Below, piece by piece: positions 23,611 through 61,093 of a stretch of DNA of 64,000 nucleotides (position 1 is the first letter of the stretch; each line of letters starts with the position of its first letter). The position numbers and the translations under genes were made by a program. The stretch comes from Mytilus edulis (taxonomy: Eukaryota > Mollusca > Bivalvia > Mytilida > Mytilidae). Location: the NCBI RefSeq assembly GCF_963676685.1, contig NC_092349.1, forward strand, positions 39,166,293 through 39,230,292, written 5' to 3'. The notes beneath the pieces were generated by a model, which was not told where the DNA came from, ran no database searches, and saw only the letters and a list, made by a program, of their open reading frames with translations.

Positions 23611-24495
23611 CCTAACATGTAAAGACAGAGGATCTAACACTACACCAGATCCAATCATCTAAAGAAGAAGTTTCACTGGGGTAGTATTATCTTTGCTTGT
23701 CACGAAAGACGTGTCTGTTATATTCACAGTGTTATATATATTTAGATAAAATAAGAATGCGTGGTACGTTTCATAAGTCGCGATCTATCAAATCTCAGTT
23801 GGGTTCTCAAATCATTTTCTGTATTTAAAATGTATACTAGTTAAAACACACATAAGCCTTATGGGCGAAATCAATATTTAATGCCATTCAAACAATTTCT
23901 CACAAACATACGTCGCGTCAGTGTACTAAATTTCTTCAAAAACATATTTTGTAAATATTCCTCTAAAATGACGCTTACTATTGCCATTTTATGTCTTTGC
24001 TTTATGCCTGGAATTCTATAAATTTCAGAATAGAAATTATTTGAATAAACCTTTATGTAAAAAAAAATCAAATTATGTTTTATTTATATCAAATAAAATA
24101 TTCAAGTTGCATACACGACAAGATTAAACCATAATGATCTATTTGTTGTATGCTCAAAGTTTCTAGGCTTAGAGGAATAATAGTGATTCATTTGAAAAAA
24201 ATATGTATACCATCAATATCTGTACTTATCTAACATGTTAGAGAAGTTCAAATTAAAAGAGCACAAGATTTAGTCGTTGCACAGACAAACACAGAGAACA
24301 TTTATGATCCGACTTGACACTTATACTGTCAAGTGCATTTAGAAAAACATGTGATGCGTACATGTTTATTGTCACCTTTGACTCTTTTGTCAGTAGTCAG
24401 CTGATTCAACCATCACTTGTTTAAGCCGGATATCCTTAATATGTACAACCACAAAGAAAACAGTTAATTAATTATCATTGTTATCAAAGGTATAT

Positions 24496-24550
24496 AAAAA
24501 TAAGAAGATGTTGTATGATTGCTAATGAGACTACTCGTCACTAGAGAACA
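24496..24550 (-). repeat. SINE-like repeat R5 fragment, reverse orientation
   Basis: AAGAAGATGTTGTATGATTG, then CTAATGAGAC and ACTAGAGAACAAATGACGC. This is the reverse complement of the TTTGGTCTCTTGTGGAGAG...CATTGGCAATCATAC family at 59748 and 62525. Confidence 0.6.
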
Positions 24551-24950
24551 AATGACGCAGAAGTATGCTTGTTTCTAGAAAGGGAGGAGGGTGTAGATTA
24601 AGGCTTTAATTATAGATTATCAAAATATCATTATTGTTAAAAAGAAACAATCGTAGTCATAATCAAAATATGATCTCTTAAAGAAGCGATACTGCGTGTC
24701 GACAGGATTAACGTCTCTTGTTCTGTTATCATCACCCGCCATTTTTTTTATTCAATCATTGTATAAAATAGTGAAATCGGATTTATAGAAATATCCTCTT
24801 TAAAAAAGTTGTTTCCATAAAATTATTATATCTTAGTGCTTTGCTTTTTATTGTCCTACGATTATGTGGGACATTGCAGAAAGTTGCATACTCTCTAAAA
24901 ACTTATACCGATATATGCCACAATAGTACATGATGTTTTATTTGTTTCAG

Positions 24951-27900
24951 ATCTGCCATAATGTTCCTCGTAAGCTTGATAATTTATACTTTGTTCCAAG
25001 TCGGCATTGGTCAGATCCTACCAGGTACTGTTCCATCACTCCCTAACCCCACTTTGGAAGGATGCCAGAAGGAGGCTGAAAATTCAAACATGACTAGCAA
25101 TTATACATCAATTTATGCCAAAGTGATAGATAAATGGTGCGGGTAAGTACCATATAACTGTTAAAAATATAAAGGGGAGGTAATCACGTTAAATAGAATA
25201 TAATTTTGCGCAATTCGTAACGTCACATATTGAAAAATATGTAATGTTCCATTGATTTAAATCATAAGGTTTAACGAGTACATGAAACCCTTTTTTTTAA
25301 TGATTTTTTGCTTAATGATGTAGACAGAATATTTGTACATTTTTTTCAGGAAATTCATAAATGATTTTTTTTAAATTGAATTTATTAAATACAGTAAAAA
25401 GGAACAAAGGAAAACTATTAATATGAATTATTTCCAAATAATTATATAACACAAATTTAGAGCCTACTTATGTAAAGTCGATATACTAAATCCTTTTCGA
25501 AAAAAAAACAACACGCTTCTTTAACATACGAGTTATATAATGTGTTTCTTCCATAAATATATACACGTATTATAAAAAAAGGAAATCTTAAGTGATTTTA
25601 AATTTTCGACCAAATGTATCTTTCAAAGTAGCACATTCCTATTTTGTTGTGCGTGCTTTGTTAATTGATTGTACAAAAAGATATTAACTGTAAATTTCTT
25701 TCTTAGTTTTTTACTAGAGAAATTGAACAATTGCATATAAAATGGTCTTTAATTTGTTTGAAACAATTAACAATAAAAAACTTTTTTGTAGAACATATGA
25801 TGAAGTTTTACCTTGTCTTGATTTGTCATTACCCTACACTCGACTGGCGAATGTTAATGATTGGTACCTAAGTATGATGTTTGACGTGGATATTGCTCAC
25901 AACATTTCAGATGATATGTGTTCAAAGTATAAAGGTAATAATTATGCATGTTATTTATTAGTGTTTTACGTGTTTGAAAATCAAAATAACTTCATTCTTT
26001 ACATCGAATCTAGGCACGGTCCAGGATTTGATGTTAAAGAAGGGTGCTCTTCAGAATTAGATATTAAAAGACATTATTTTGACACAAAATTAGCTATAAT
26101 TTTATCATTAGTATACATATATATATTAAGTGAAAATGAGGTTCGCACTGTTTTAAAAGTGAAACTAGTGTGTTAAATTTACGTATAGCAATAATACCGA
26201 TTGCAGCGCGCACGACACATCTTTCTGAAATAACTATCATCAGATAAGCACTAGATCATAAGTTAAGAAACAGCATCTTGTGTGTATGTGCATTCAAGCT
26301 AAAAGGTAAAGCTGGTAATGCCATTCCTAAGTTACCATGATCAAGAGTCAAAAGAAGAAGAAATTGGCATTAAAAATGAAAACAACACGTTATATATTAC
26401 ACGCGTCTTTAGCACTTTTCTGTATTTACGTTCATCGGGAACGCTCAAAGCAAAATATTTGATAGCCAAGAACATATAATAACCTTAACAGTTGAAGGTC
26501 TATATAACCAAACAGGACCTACAAAAATGCAAAATTTATCTAAGATCAACTTTGCCTGATTGAGTGAGTTGCATTGAACGTGGCTAAGCAGTAGGTGAAA
26601 TATATTTTTAGCAATTTCAAGATGAATATTTTTAATTTTTGACAGATTATGCAGATGATATGGAATGTATTGATCGTAGCAGACGAGCAAGTTCATTCTG
26701 TACACAATACAACACGAAACATCTATCCACAGTAATACTTCAGTTATATTATACAAACTCAACGGAAAATCCGTATGCAGACGTGAATGCGTGCTTGTAA
26801 GTTAAATATTTAAAGTTATATAGCCAAATCGAGACCCTTCTTATTGGGGAAATTTAAAAGAAAAACCCGAAATTGCGACCAACTGAAGAAGCAATAGATT
26901 TAATTCTTGTTTGAAAAAGTATACTAGTTGCTAGTTGGACAATAATTTTTGGAACGCTTTTGACCGGGACTCGGAGTTAGAAGGTGGCACAAGTTTGTCC
27001 AGTAGTTGTAAGGCCACTACTTTAATATAAGAGTATCGAAGTGTACTTAAGTTACAAAATGTATCAGCTTACACTAATCAAAATGAATTTTATAGATGAT
27101 AGTTATTTTCGAACGTTGACCCTGTCAGACAAAACCATATCAGTGAACTTATGTCAAATGTAACTGTATTGCTGTTTGTAACCTGAACTTCTTGACAAGT
27201 TATCTAAAAAACACAGAAGCAGATTTTGCTTATTGTCGGCCAATTTTTGCTGGAGTGAGTTGAAATCGTAATGTTTATTAAAATTTCAAATTTGTAACAT
27301 GCAAATGTCATTAACTGCTTGAAATTATATCGACTCAGATTGGAAGGGTGGTATTATTGTTAACATATTTAATCCCTAAATTTATTTTAAACTTTTAGTT
27401 TAGTTGTATTGGGGACATTGTTACCCACACATTTCCTGTGCAGAATGAGTTTCCGTAGGATATATCCTGAAGATTACCATACTCATGTTAACACATTTAC
27501 AAAAAAATAATAATACATTTTATGTATGTATACTTATTGATATTGTGTAGCCCATTATGCTTTTGCCAGGTGAAGCATTCATCAAAACAAAATGTATTAA
27601 TGTTTTTGAAAATGATCTTCAATTAATATTTATTTTTTTTTTTGTGTTTTTTTTTTTACAGATATGCTAATCACACAGCAACGTGTATGACAAGACACAT
27701 GAAATATTGTTCAAGGCCAATCAGAAAAATAATCAATCAGTACTATCGTTTATTAAATGGCAAATGTAAAGATATTCTGTATGAAAATAAACAAGAGCAT
27801 ATAAATAAAACTGCTACTGCAGCCACTACTGTGAGGAAACAAAGTTTCGCAGAGAAAGTAAACAAAATTCTTCAGATGAAGGAGGAAGCAAAGATTAAAC

Positions 27901-30011
27901 CTGGAAATTTCAAGGAAACGATGACGAATTTATTCAGGCAAATTGATCCAGAGATAGGATCAGAAAATGCTACCATTGCCAGGGAAACAGGTGGTAATGC
28001 AACAAGCGATGCAATTACGCTAAATCAAAATGCAGGGAACCAGACAATGGAATTATCTTCCAATTCTACGATGCCAGAGGCTGTAATTCCAAAAAAGAAA
28101 AAGCCCAAAGTTACCAAGAAAGAGAAGGTAAAATCTTTTAAAGTATTTTAACAAAATATTTTTTATCACATGACTTCAACATATATTTCTTTTAAAAATT
28201 CACGACGAATCTTATCGCTGACCTTTTAATCCTATCAACACGACAGGTGCCATCATAAAACTTGAAGGATACCGTGAAATCATTGCCGGATTTTTTTGGT
28301 GGGATTTCATATAGATTGTTTTTTGTTGTTGTTTTTTTTTTTTTGGTCATGGTATCTTCTTTATTTCTGACGTTTATGATTTCCTCCTTTATATCTTCTT
28401 ATTCTTTTTTTTATTATCACCATTCGACTTCATGCAATAATGTTTATAACCTGTTGTAACATTTTAAAGTGTTTTAAAGTCATCCCCAGTAGTTGTTCTT
28501 ATAGCAGAAGACAAAAAAAACCCAAAGAAATAAAAGTATGTCTCTTATTTTTTATGTAAGAGAAAATCTGAGACAAGCTCTTTATAGACATTTTACTCTT
28601 GCATTTTTTTGTCATCTATGTGAATAAAGGCAACAGTCGTATATCACTATGGCTACAAGATGACTACAAACTCCGAGTTTGTTTAATAGAAAGGCGAAAG
28701 ATACTAATAGGATGTGCAATCAAATATATGGCAAAAACAACAGTATACAAAACACAACATAGAAAACTGAGCAATCAATCCTAAAAACTGGGGTGATCTG
28801 AAAAAGTGTGCAGTTATTTTGTTTTATAATTAAAATAAGGGTCCGTGTTGAAGTCAGATATTTGACCTATAATGGTTTACTGTACAAATTGTACTTTGGG
28901 AGGAGAATTGTGTCATTGGCACACATAACACATAACACATCTTCTTATATCTATTAGTTTAGTCCTGATAAGTATATATATTATTTTTATATAATTTTCT
29001 CATCTCTTTCTTTTATTTAGATAAAAGCAGAGATAAAGAGATTACTGCAGTTTGTATTAAGCAATGCTTGATTCAAATATACAGAACAGAAGAGTTAGTG
29101 AGCGAAAATCCAGGAAAAAGTTTTAATTATAGGACATACAGAGTACATTTCACCTTATAATTTGTTGATATAATAAATATGATAAAATGAGGATTTTTTT
29201 TATCATTATTATGAAGAACATCAATTGTTAACATGGTTAAGAACGTTTAGACTTTTGTGGTACAAAATTTACTTACATTTGAGCATTGATTCCACGAGAC
29301 TTCCGTTTGAAAACTTACATTTTATATCATAGCTTGTGATCTCTTATTATGCGAATCAGTCTAAGTATGGAAAGAGGAAGGCCTAATATTGAATAATAAT
29401 CATGAATGGATTATTTAAAAACATTCCTCATGTCAGTAATATAAAATGTTGTTGAGTACTAAAAAAATATTACTGACGACGATTTTTATTATGTAATGCA
29501 AATTTCACATGGGTTTTTTATAAAAGAAATAAAAGCAGTATTATCAATCTATAAAAGAAAATGTTTCAAGTGATCAATTAACATTAGTCAGACATATATC
29601 TGTATTCTTATGTTGCATTTTGTCTCACATATTTGTATCATGGCTTCAACTTTATTAAATTTAAACAAGCTTTAAGAACGTTCAACATAGCATCATCGTG
29701 AAATCTTATCTAATATACTTTGAAGTCAGAAATGACTTTATTCAAAAAGATATTTTGCTACAACATATAATTTTATAAATATGTCAATGTATTGGGAATA
29801 AGTTTTTATGTTAAAACCTTTGCTCATATCCGTTTGGTCTTAAAATCAACTTAATTTTGAATTAATTCTCGAATAGTTTTGATATTTTATGCAATTTCAG
29901 GGCCAAGTAAAGAAATGGTATTTATTATCGTTCCTCCTTCTGATTTTGGGGACCCTGTTGGTCAAAGTACATGTACATGTCGAATGCAGTACTTTAACCT
30001 ATAATTGTTAA
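24951..30011 (+). CDS. Gene B: secreted/membrane ten-cysteine protein, paralogue of gene A
   Basis: Five exons proposed: coding from 24961 to 25142 (an acceptor at 24949-24950 implies an upstream 5' UTR exon), then 25792-25934, 26646-26796, 27662-28127 and 29901-30011. The product would be 350 residues. Residues 1-18 form a signal peptide ending IGQ. Ten cysteines lie at 35, 60, 69, 104, 116, 127, 158, 167, 175 and 194, with spacing nearly identical to gene A. Exon 2 is 143 nt in both genes and encodes a shared NDWYLS motif. About ten N-glycosylation sequons are present. If the donor at 28128 is used, the last exon adds a transmembrane helix (WYLLSFLLLILGTLLV) and a short tail. If not, translation ends at 28151 in a lysine-rich stretch and the protein is secreted. 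A third choice, an exon at 29021, adds a short amphipathic tail. No known family recognised. Confidence 0.75.
28690..28800 (+). repeat. Dispersed repeat R1, copy 3 (partial; gene B intron 4)
   Basis: GAAAGGCGAAAGATACTAAT, then CAACATAGAAAACTGA and CTGGGGTGATCTG. Shortened relative to copies 1 and 2. Confidence 0.6.
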
Positions 30012-30139
30012 CTTTTTATATAGTGTAACTTAAATAGAAAGTTATCTCATTCACACTCGTACTACATTTTCATAATTATATATATTCATTTCTTCATGTT
30101 GTTTTATTATCAATACATCAATGCCTTATATACACATGT
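30012..30139. other. Gap between convergent stop codons of gene B and the GH1 gene
   Basis: Only 128 bases separate the stop of gene B (30009-30011, +) from the stop of the GH1 gene (30140-30142, -). TTTATT at 30103-30108 is an AATAAA on the minus strand, 32 bases past the GH1 stop. No AATAAA for gene B occurs in the gap; AATACA at about 30111 is a weak option. The two mRNAs may overlap at their 3' ends. Confidence 0.55.
30103..30108 (-). promoter_or_regulatory. Candidate polyadenylation signal of the GH1 gene
   Basis: AATAAA on the minus strand, 32 bases beyond the stop codon. A short 3' UTR would fit the closely convergent gene B. Confidence 0.4.
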
Positions 30140-54873
<24,734 letters not shown>

Positions 54874-57800
54874 CTTGTCTGTCCTGAGCCGTGTGATATT
54901 CTATGATTGTTTAAAGTTTTGTAATAACCTATACATTTACCAGGTAATTGATATCATAATATGTTAAGATAAGCTTGGATGTGCTCTGAAGGGAGATGTT
55001 TCCAGTATCGTACGGATTCAAGTTTTGAAAAAATATAGAATGGGGATAATGTTTTCTTTTTTAAGATATTTTTATTGTATTTAAATATTATCATTAGATA
55101 CAAGAAGATGTGCAATTTAATGTCAAACCCTGTTAAATATACAGATTTTTTTTGCAAATTATAAGAACCAAATCAAAAAAAGAAAAGTATCTGACAAAAT
55201 GATATCTATCATAGAACATTATCTGTATTTGTATACAAATTTGTGTTCATAATTAATATCATGTGTTTTCATATACTGGTTTGTGCTCAAATATAACTTT
55301 TCTCTTTTTGTATACTATTGTGTGTTCCGAAAAATACAACATGTATGTTAGCTATATATGTATGCATTGAAACGATCCGTTTTCTTTGAAATCTTCAAAT
55401 TACACAGGAAAAATTTGATCACATGAGTTTCACATGAATCCCACATAAAATCCAAGTGAAAAAAATCATGTAATATTCACCTCAAACATATGGAAGGGAA
55501 TATCCGCCATAATTATACAATTCTTAATTTGTGAAATGCAATTTCTTAAATTGTAAAATGTAATTTCTTAATTTGTAACATGTATTTTTTCCATCTGTTA
55601 CATGAATTTCTACATTTCTTGATTTGTGAAATGTAATTTCTTAATGTGTAGAGTCGGGTGCAACGAGTCCTCTAGGGTGGTTAAAATCTGGAGAACCTAA
55701 TATGTCGTTTAAATCTTTCAATAATCAAAATTACATTGTTAGTATTTATAAGGGAAACAAACATATTATACATGTTAACGGTATTTGTAAATATACAAAT
55801 CAACAGAAACTTTGACAACTAAAGTAACATGTCAGACTGAATGTTCGAAGGTTTGGTACTGATTAGTAAGTTGCCAGCTTTTCGGTGATGAATTAATGTC
55901 TTTACTATAAAAAAAATTATATATATAATCATACTGTTAATTTTGTTTGGTTTCACAAACTATGCTCTTTAAATTTCTAGAGAAGTTATATTTCTATTTA
56001 AGAGAAATGTAGAGAATTTAAGATTGAGAGAGTGTAAAACCTGCCGTACATTCGATTGAAAAAAATCTAAGAGTCTTGTCCTATGCAACGACGACTTCAA
56101 GTCCGTACCAAAGGTGCATCTGAGATTAATGGCGTTCGGTCTCGGTGATCTCCTTTCTCTTTCCAGCACTTGTTTGATGGTCGAAATAAAGATAACTTGA
56201 AATAGAATATAATGGTGGTTGCGTATGCAAATGTAAATAAGAAGATTGGTTGAAATGATATTCATGTTTGTAATTAATATTGTATTGTTTATTTTATCTA
56301 ATTTCAGAGAAGACCGTCTTCTGAAAAATATTGAAAGTCCGACATTCACTGAAAAAGAAAAAACATACAATTGTTTAATCTTTGTCTTGTTGATAAAGAA
56401 ACCCCTTTTTCTGGCTTAGATATACATTGTATTATCGTTTAGTTGTAAAGTATTACAAAACACTTACGATACATATTTCAGAAAATAGAACACGTGTTTC
56501 TGGAGTGATCTTTGCAAAATACGTTCGAAAGGGGACACATGTATGATTCATGTTTTATAAAAGTTAGAATATTTGATATTGTTCCCAATGAGACAATTAT
56601 CCATCAAACCCAAATGGCATATTACCATACGTCCTTCAACAAAAGTAATGCCATACCTTAGTGTCATCTTTAAATGATCCGAATTGACAAAATTTTAAAT
56701 GATTCAAACTAGAAAAACACCAGCCTTATTTGGGACAACGAAAAACAAATATGACAGACAGTAACCAAGAACAAAAAGGGACTAATAATATCAACTATAT
56801 GATGAGATGAACGTTGTTTTAAATGGCTATATATTCATCCAAGCAGTTACACCCAAATCCGAAACACCAAATAAACTAGTTAAATATAAAAAAATTTAAA
56901 AAAAATTGCCAATGATACAACTTAACACTTCACCAGAGACATAATGACTGAAATTAATATAGTACAGCGTAAAGTCTTCAACAATGAGCAAAACCCATAC
57001 TTCGTAGTCCGCTATATGTGATAAAAGGCCACTAAATGACAAATATAAAACAATTCAAACGAGAAAACTACCGGCATGATGTATGTACAAAACAATTAAG
57101 GAAAAAAATGATATACAGCAACTAACGACAAGCACTGAATTGCAAACTCCTGGCTAGGGATAGGCACGTCCAGAATGTGGTGAGGTCAAACATTTTTGCG
57201 GGCACCCGACCCTCTCCAACCTAGGACCGTGGTGTAACATGCAGCACATTATATGAAAAAGCACGAACTAGTTTGTATAGATTGTATACCATTTGTCCCC
57301 GAAAACAGATTATATCTTTTTTAACGTTTGAGGAAGAATTTTATAAAGTGTGTGTCGATGGAAGATCAAACGTACGCGGAAACTTCGATTGATAACAAAT
57401 AACATCAGCCGGCAGGGGCAGATCCAGCCATTTTAAAAAGGGAGGTCCCAACCCAGGACAAAGGGAGGTTCCAACTATGTGTTCCCATTCAAATGCATTG
57501 ATCGAGAAAAAAAAGGGGGGGTTCCAACCCCAGGACCCCCCCCCCCCCCCCCCGCTGGATCCGCCAATGGCCGGCAGTGAGGTTATCATATTGAATGTGG
57601 GGTGTGTATAAAACACACTTTGTTTGTTACCTTCCAGACGTTTTAAGCTATATATAAAACCAAAAATCTACGGGATTACCTTATCTCATTTCATATAATA
57701 GGTGATAACAAGTAACAGCAAACGCAATAGGATAAATAATATTACTCTGAAGAGGAATATTTCAGTAGTACTTCAAAGCCTACATTTTGCTTTTCAAATA

Positions 57801-59553
57801 TTTTAAATAAATCATAAGTCCTTCAGCATGTTAAGTGATACGATCATTGCTAGGAGATTCAAATCTTAAGAGTATATATTGAGGGCAAATGCCTGTGTTC
57901 CTCTAATATGATTTGCATCATGTTTGCCTAAGTTTGAAATTGTAAATATGAAATTTTATCTATTACACGGATAACAAATTTTCTTCGCAGTAGGATTATT
58001 TAAGATATTAGGTTCAAAAGTACCAATATATATTATGAAATTTTAAAGCTTGAATTTCTTAAAAAGTTTTAAAAACCAAGTTAATCCACAGTGCATACCA
58101 TAATTTGTCAACCTGTCAGTATTTATTTGTTTTTTTCTGTTGTAAAGCAGAGATTGATTGGTGTGCTTTATAGAAATAGGCTATTGAAGTTTGTTAGTGT
58201 ACAGTGAGATCAAATGTTTTTGAAAACAAACGATCAATGTTTCGTTCGAGATAAATATTTTTGGTGTATTTGTGTGTGTGTTTTGTCAAAGTATTTCTTG
58301 TTTTATCTAAATGTTTTCCTATATAAACATTATCATTCGAAAGCAGTTAAGAAGCTATTTTATATAATACGATAAATAGCATAACGTTATGGTGTACGCA
58401 ACAATAAACTTGGTCATATAAGGCGAGTGTTTGTCACAGGATTAAGAATGGATATATATACAATATGCGTGTACATGAACAATTATTACTATACTGAGTT
58501 TCAGTTGATTTTCTCATTGCAAATACACTGTAAAATCTGCAAATTTTAACAGAAATAAAGCTAAGGTAGCCTGGCAACTTCCCGAAATCATCTTTGATAA
58601 ACAATATTAATCATTTACTCTATTATAAAAGGGTGTTAACTATCAACTTTTTTGGGGCTTATTTGAATATATCTTTATTTTAGGTAAAAATGAAGACTTG
58701 GGTAGTTCTGCAATATACTCAGGTTGTTAATTTCTTGTTCTCTAATATGTGTTAGTTTTTCCAAATAACTTCTTATTTTTGAAAGCCGAATGTAATATTT
58801 TAAAGAACAAAGATAAACGAAAAAGGTCGTACAAAACTAAATTTTATCAACAATTTTATACTTTATAGGTATTCTTCCAATATGTGCGTGCGTTTTTCGT
58901 GCTTATCATATGAAAAAGAAACGACCTTGATTTCAATATCGCTAGCTTATAGCGGCTATATTCCAATTCCCATATATACATGAACATGCCAGTATGATGA
59001 TTTGAGGCAAACCTATAACAAGAACATTTAGGTTACTTTGCTCCTTCAAATAAAATATACGAACATCTTTCTCCTTTAGGCATTTGAAAATGTTTTTTTC
59101 TTAGTCTAATATTGAGAGTGTTCTCGTTTACTTTGCGTACAGTGAGACGCATTTGTATGCACTTCATGCAATAATGACTGTAGGAAATCAACATGTATAT
59201 ATACATACATGTAGTTCATGTGAAACTAGTGTAAAACTTAAAAACAAGGTTACTCCATTTATTTTGGTTAGTAAATATTGTCTTATTGAAATAAAAATAT
59301 AGAAACGAGGACAAAAATATAATTTTGTGAATGCAATTTCGGTATAACTTGTTATCGTGTACATTGCATGTTGAAACAAGAAGATGATTCAAAATTTGCT
59401 GTTGTATAATTCTCTACTTACGTTTAAATAACAAATTATAAAGCGATATCAGAAGAGATCAAATGTAGTTAAACGCTCGACAACACAAGCGTTTATCGGT
59501 TACGATTTTTCAACATGTCTACATCGTTAAACTGCATGTAAGAATTTCAAAAG
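54874..59553. other. Shared upstream region of two divergent GH1 genes
   Basis: 4.7 kb between the start codon at 54871-54873 (-) and the start codon at 59554 (+). It should contain both promoters, but no clear TATA box or motif could be assigned. It holds one hAT-like MITE (57413-57569) and small repeat fragments; the rest is AT-rich and unremarkable. Confidence 0.55.
57413..57569. mobile_element. hAT-like MITE, copy 2 (157 bp)
   Basis: Ends CAGGGGCAGATCCAG / CTGGATCCGCCAATG, flanked on both sides by GCCGG (57408-57412 and 57570-57574). Interior matches copy 1: CCATTTTAAAAAGGGAGG, GTTCCAACTATGTG, CATTCAAATGCATTGATCG and a long poly-C run. An extra GGTCCCAACCCAGGACAAAG block makes it longer. 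Confidence 0.85.
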
Positions 59554-59695
59554 ATGCACAGAATATTAATTTTGTGCTATTATTTGGTAGCTATTGTTGC
59601 AAATGAAGACTTTCTGTTGGAAAAAATTCCTGGCGATTTTGGATGGGGAGTATGTAGTTCAGCATACCAAACTGAGGGAGCATGGAACGAACACG
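59554..59695 (+). CDS. First exon of a second GH1 gene (3' partial)
   Basis: ATG at 59554 opens a 47-codon exon ending at the donor G|GTAATA (phase 1). It encodes a signal peptide (MHRILILCYYLVAIVA), then FGWGVCSSAYQTEGAWNEHG, the N-terminal GH1 strand with the subsite -1 glutamine. The phase-1 exit is identical to the first exon of each GH1 domain in the minus-strand gene. The matching second exon (expected GxGPSIWD) is not found before 64000, so the next intron is longer than 4.3 kb. The gene is divergent from the two-domain GH1 gene. Its sequence is not closest to either domain of that gene, so it is probably an older paralogue. Confidence 0.85.
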
Positions 59696-59747
59696 GTAAT
59701 ACTTTCTAGAATTTATTTGTCAAATCAAATCTAACTTAATTTCTGTG

Positions 59748-59812
59748 TTATTTGGTCTCTTGTGGAGAGTTGTCTCATTGGCAATCATACTACATCTTTT
59801 TTTTTTTTATAT
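59748..59812 (+). repeat. SINE-like repeat R5, copy 1
   Basis: TATTTGGTCTCTTGTGGAGA, GTTGTCTCATTGGCAATCAT and ACTACATC followed by a T run. The T-rich end and repeated occurrence suggest a retroposed tail. Confidence 0.7.
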
Positions 59813-60058
59813 AAGTAATAATAAGGTCCACATGTACTCAGGATGCAGACAAACTCATTAAAACCAACACTTAAAAATTGACAAACGACACTTTTCAGGA
59901 AGAAAGCATCAGAAAACTTCTGAACGCCTTGTCATGGATTGGAAACCACTTTTCTTGATAATGTCCCTTGAATTTTGAATCATTACTGCTCTGTGATTAA
60001 AATCAGTGAAGAGTAATTTTCTTACTCAGTAACTTCATAGGGGAGGTAGGTTATTTTG

Positions 60059-60122
60059 TGTTTTGTTTTGTTTGTTTGTTTGTTTGTTTGTGTGTTTGTT
60101 TGATTGGTTGGTTGGTTGGTTG
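60059..60122 (+). repeat. GTTT / GGTT microsatellite
   Basis: TTTG units from about 60060 change into TTGG units from about 60103. Simple tandem repeat. Confidence 0.9.
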
Positions 60123-60469
60123 TACTTTTGGGGGAGAGCGGGGAGTGGCGGGATACTCTCTGAAATTCTTGCGTTTGGAACTGCCAATGCACTATGAAAT
60201 TACCATGTATTCAATGTTTTTTCGTTGTTTTTAGGAAAACTTATACAGAGACACTATATACACAAATCTCTGCCGTGTATATATGTCATGGTCCTTTTTT
60301 GTCATATAGCTATTCAACTGTTTCTGTTCTTTTGTCATTCTTGGCTATCAAATGTTCTGACTTTGAGTGTTCCTGGTGCCTTGAAAGCCGGTAAATCCAG
60401 AAAAGCGTTTCAACTGTGCGGACGCATGCAATTTATAACTGAAACTTGTGTTATTTTCATATTTTATTC

Positions 60470-60660
60470 TGAATTTAAAGGGGGCGGGGCAGTCGGAGGG
60501 GTCCTGATCCCGAAATCCCGGGCTTAAAAACATGAAATCCCGAGGTCCGGAATTCGAAAAAAGAATTTCCGGATCCCGAAAGGATCAATTCCTAAATCCC
60601 TTAAAAACACCCAATCCCGACGTCCCGAAAAAGGTCCTGCCCCTCTTCTTTAAACAATGA
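60470..60660. repeat. Repeat element built of ATCCCGA boxes
   Basis: Iterated ATCCCGAAATCCCGG, AAATCCCGAGGTCCGG, CCGGATCCCGAAAGG and CCAATCCCGACGTCCCG, between GGGGCGGGGCAG on the left and CCTGCCCCTC on the right. The ends are roughly inverted, so it may be a small MITE. Confidence 0.5.
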
Positions 60661-60808
60661 GTTGGAGATCTTTTTTGGAACTAGACTATTGCCAGCTGAA
60701 AATTTATAATTTTCAAAATGTAAGTCAGCATTAATAATATCTGCCGGCAGATAACGAAAACAAATAGAATTCTTAAGATTTGCACAAAAACACAATAACA
60801 ATATTATA

Positions 60809-60905
60809 AGTTATATGGTTCCCTTCTGACCCCCTACGGATCCATAGAGGGTTAGAAAAACTCATAGGGGGTGAGGCCGTAGGCCGAATCCCCTATGGAT
60901 TTTTA
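60809..60905. repeat. Dispersed repeat with GACCCCCTACGGATCCATAG, copy 2
   Basis: AGTTATATGGTT, GACCCCCTACGGATCCATAG and AGGGTTAG match 9671-9720. CTCATAGGGGGTGAGG and AATCCCCTATGGATT then give an inverted partner, so each copy can fold back. Confidence 0.65.
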
Positions 60906-61093
60906 TTACAATTATTCACTAAAAATCTTATAAATAGAATTTTTATATTCCTATTTTAATAGTATACAGACAATGTTTATCTTTTACATATAAAAGGATA
61001 AATAAGTATCGTAATTTACACTGTGAACTGTGTACATAATGTTCATAGTGTAAATATATTGGTGGATTAATATTCTACCCTATTGCGGTAATT

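Larger units (their letters stand above)
16886..24950. other. Intergenic region between genes A and B
   Basis: No functional exon supported. It holds a partial R2 repeat (18101-18180), a degenerate short-period array (18560-18850), an R3 copy (19348-19460), a decayed Tc1 transposase (20165-20526), an R1 copy (20527-20745), and a nested R2/MITE/retroelement structure (22527-23600). Gene B may also have a 5' UTR exon here that cannot be located. Confidence 0.5.

Noticed and set aside
26445-26762. 105-codon minus-strand frame over gene B exon 3
   Set aside because: Antisense to an exon whose frame, cysteines and splice phases match gene A.
28262-28459. Hydrophobic 65-codon frame downstream of gene B exon 4 as a possible membrane tail
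   Set aside because: Derived from T-rich sequence with no in-frame acceptor joining it to gene B; the exon at 29901 fits better.
57341-57616. 91-codon minus-strand frame with a glycine run
   Set aside because: The glycine run is the poly-C tract of the hAT-like MITE read in reverse.
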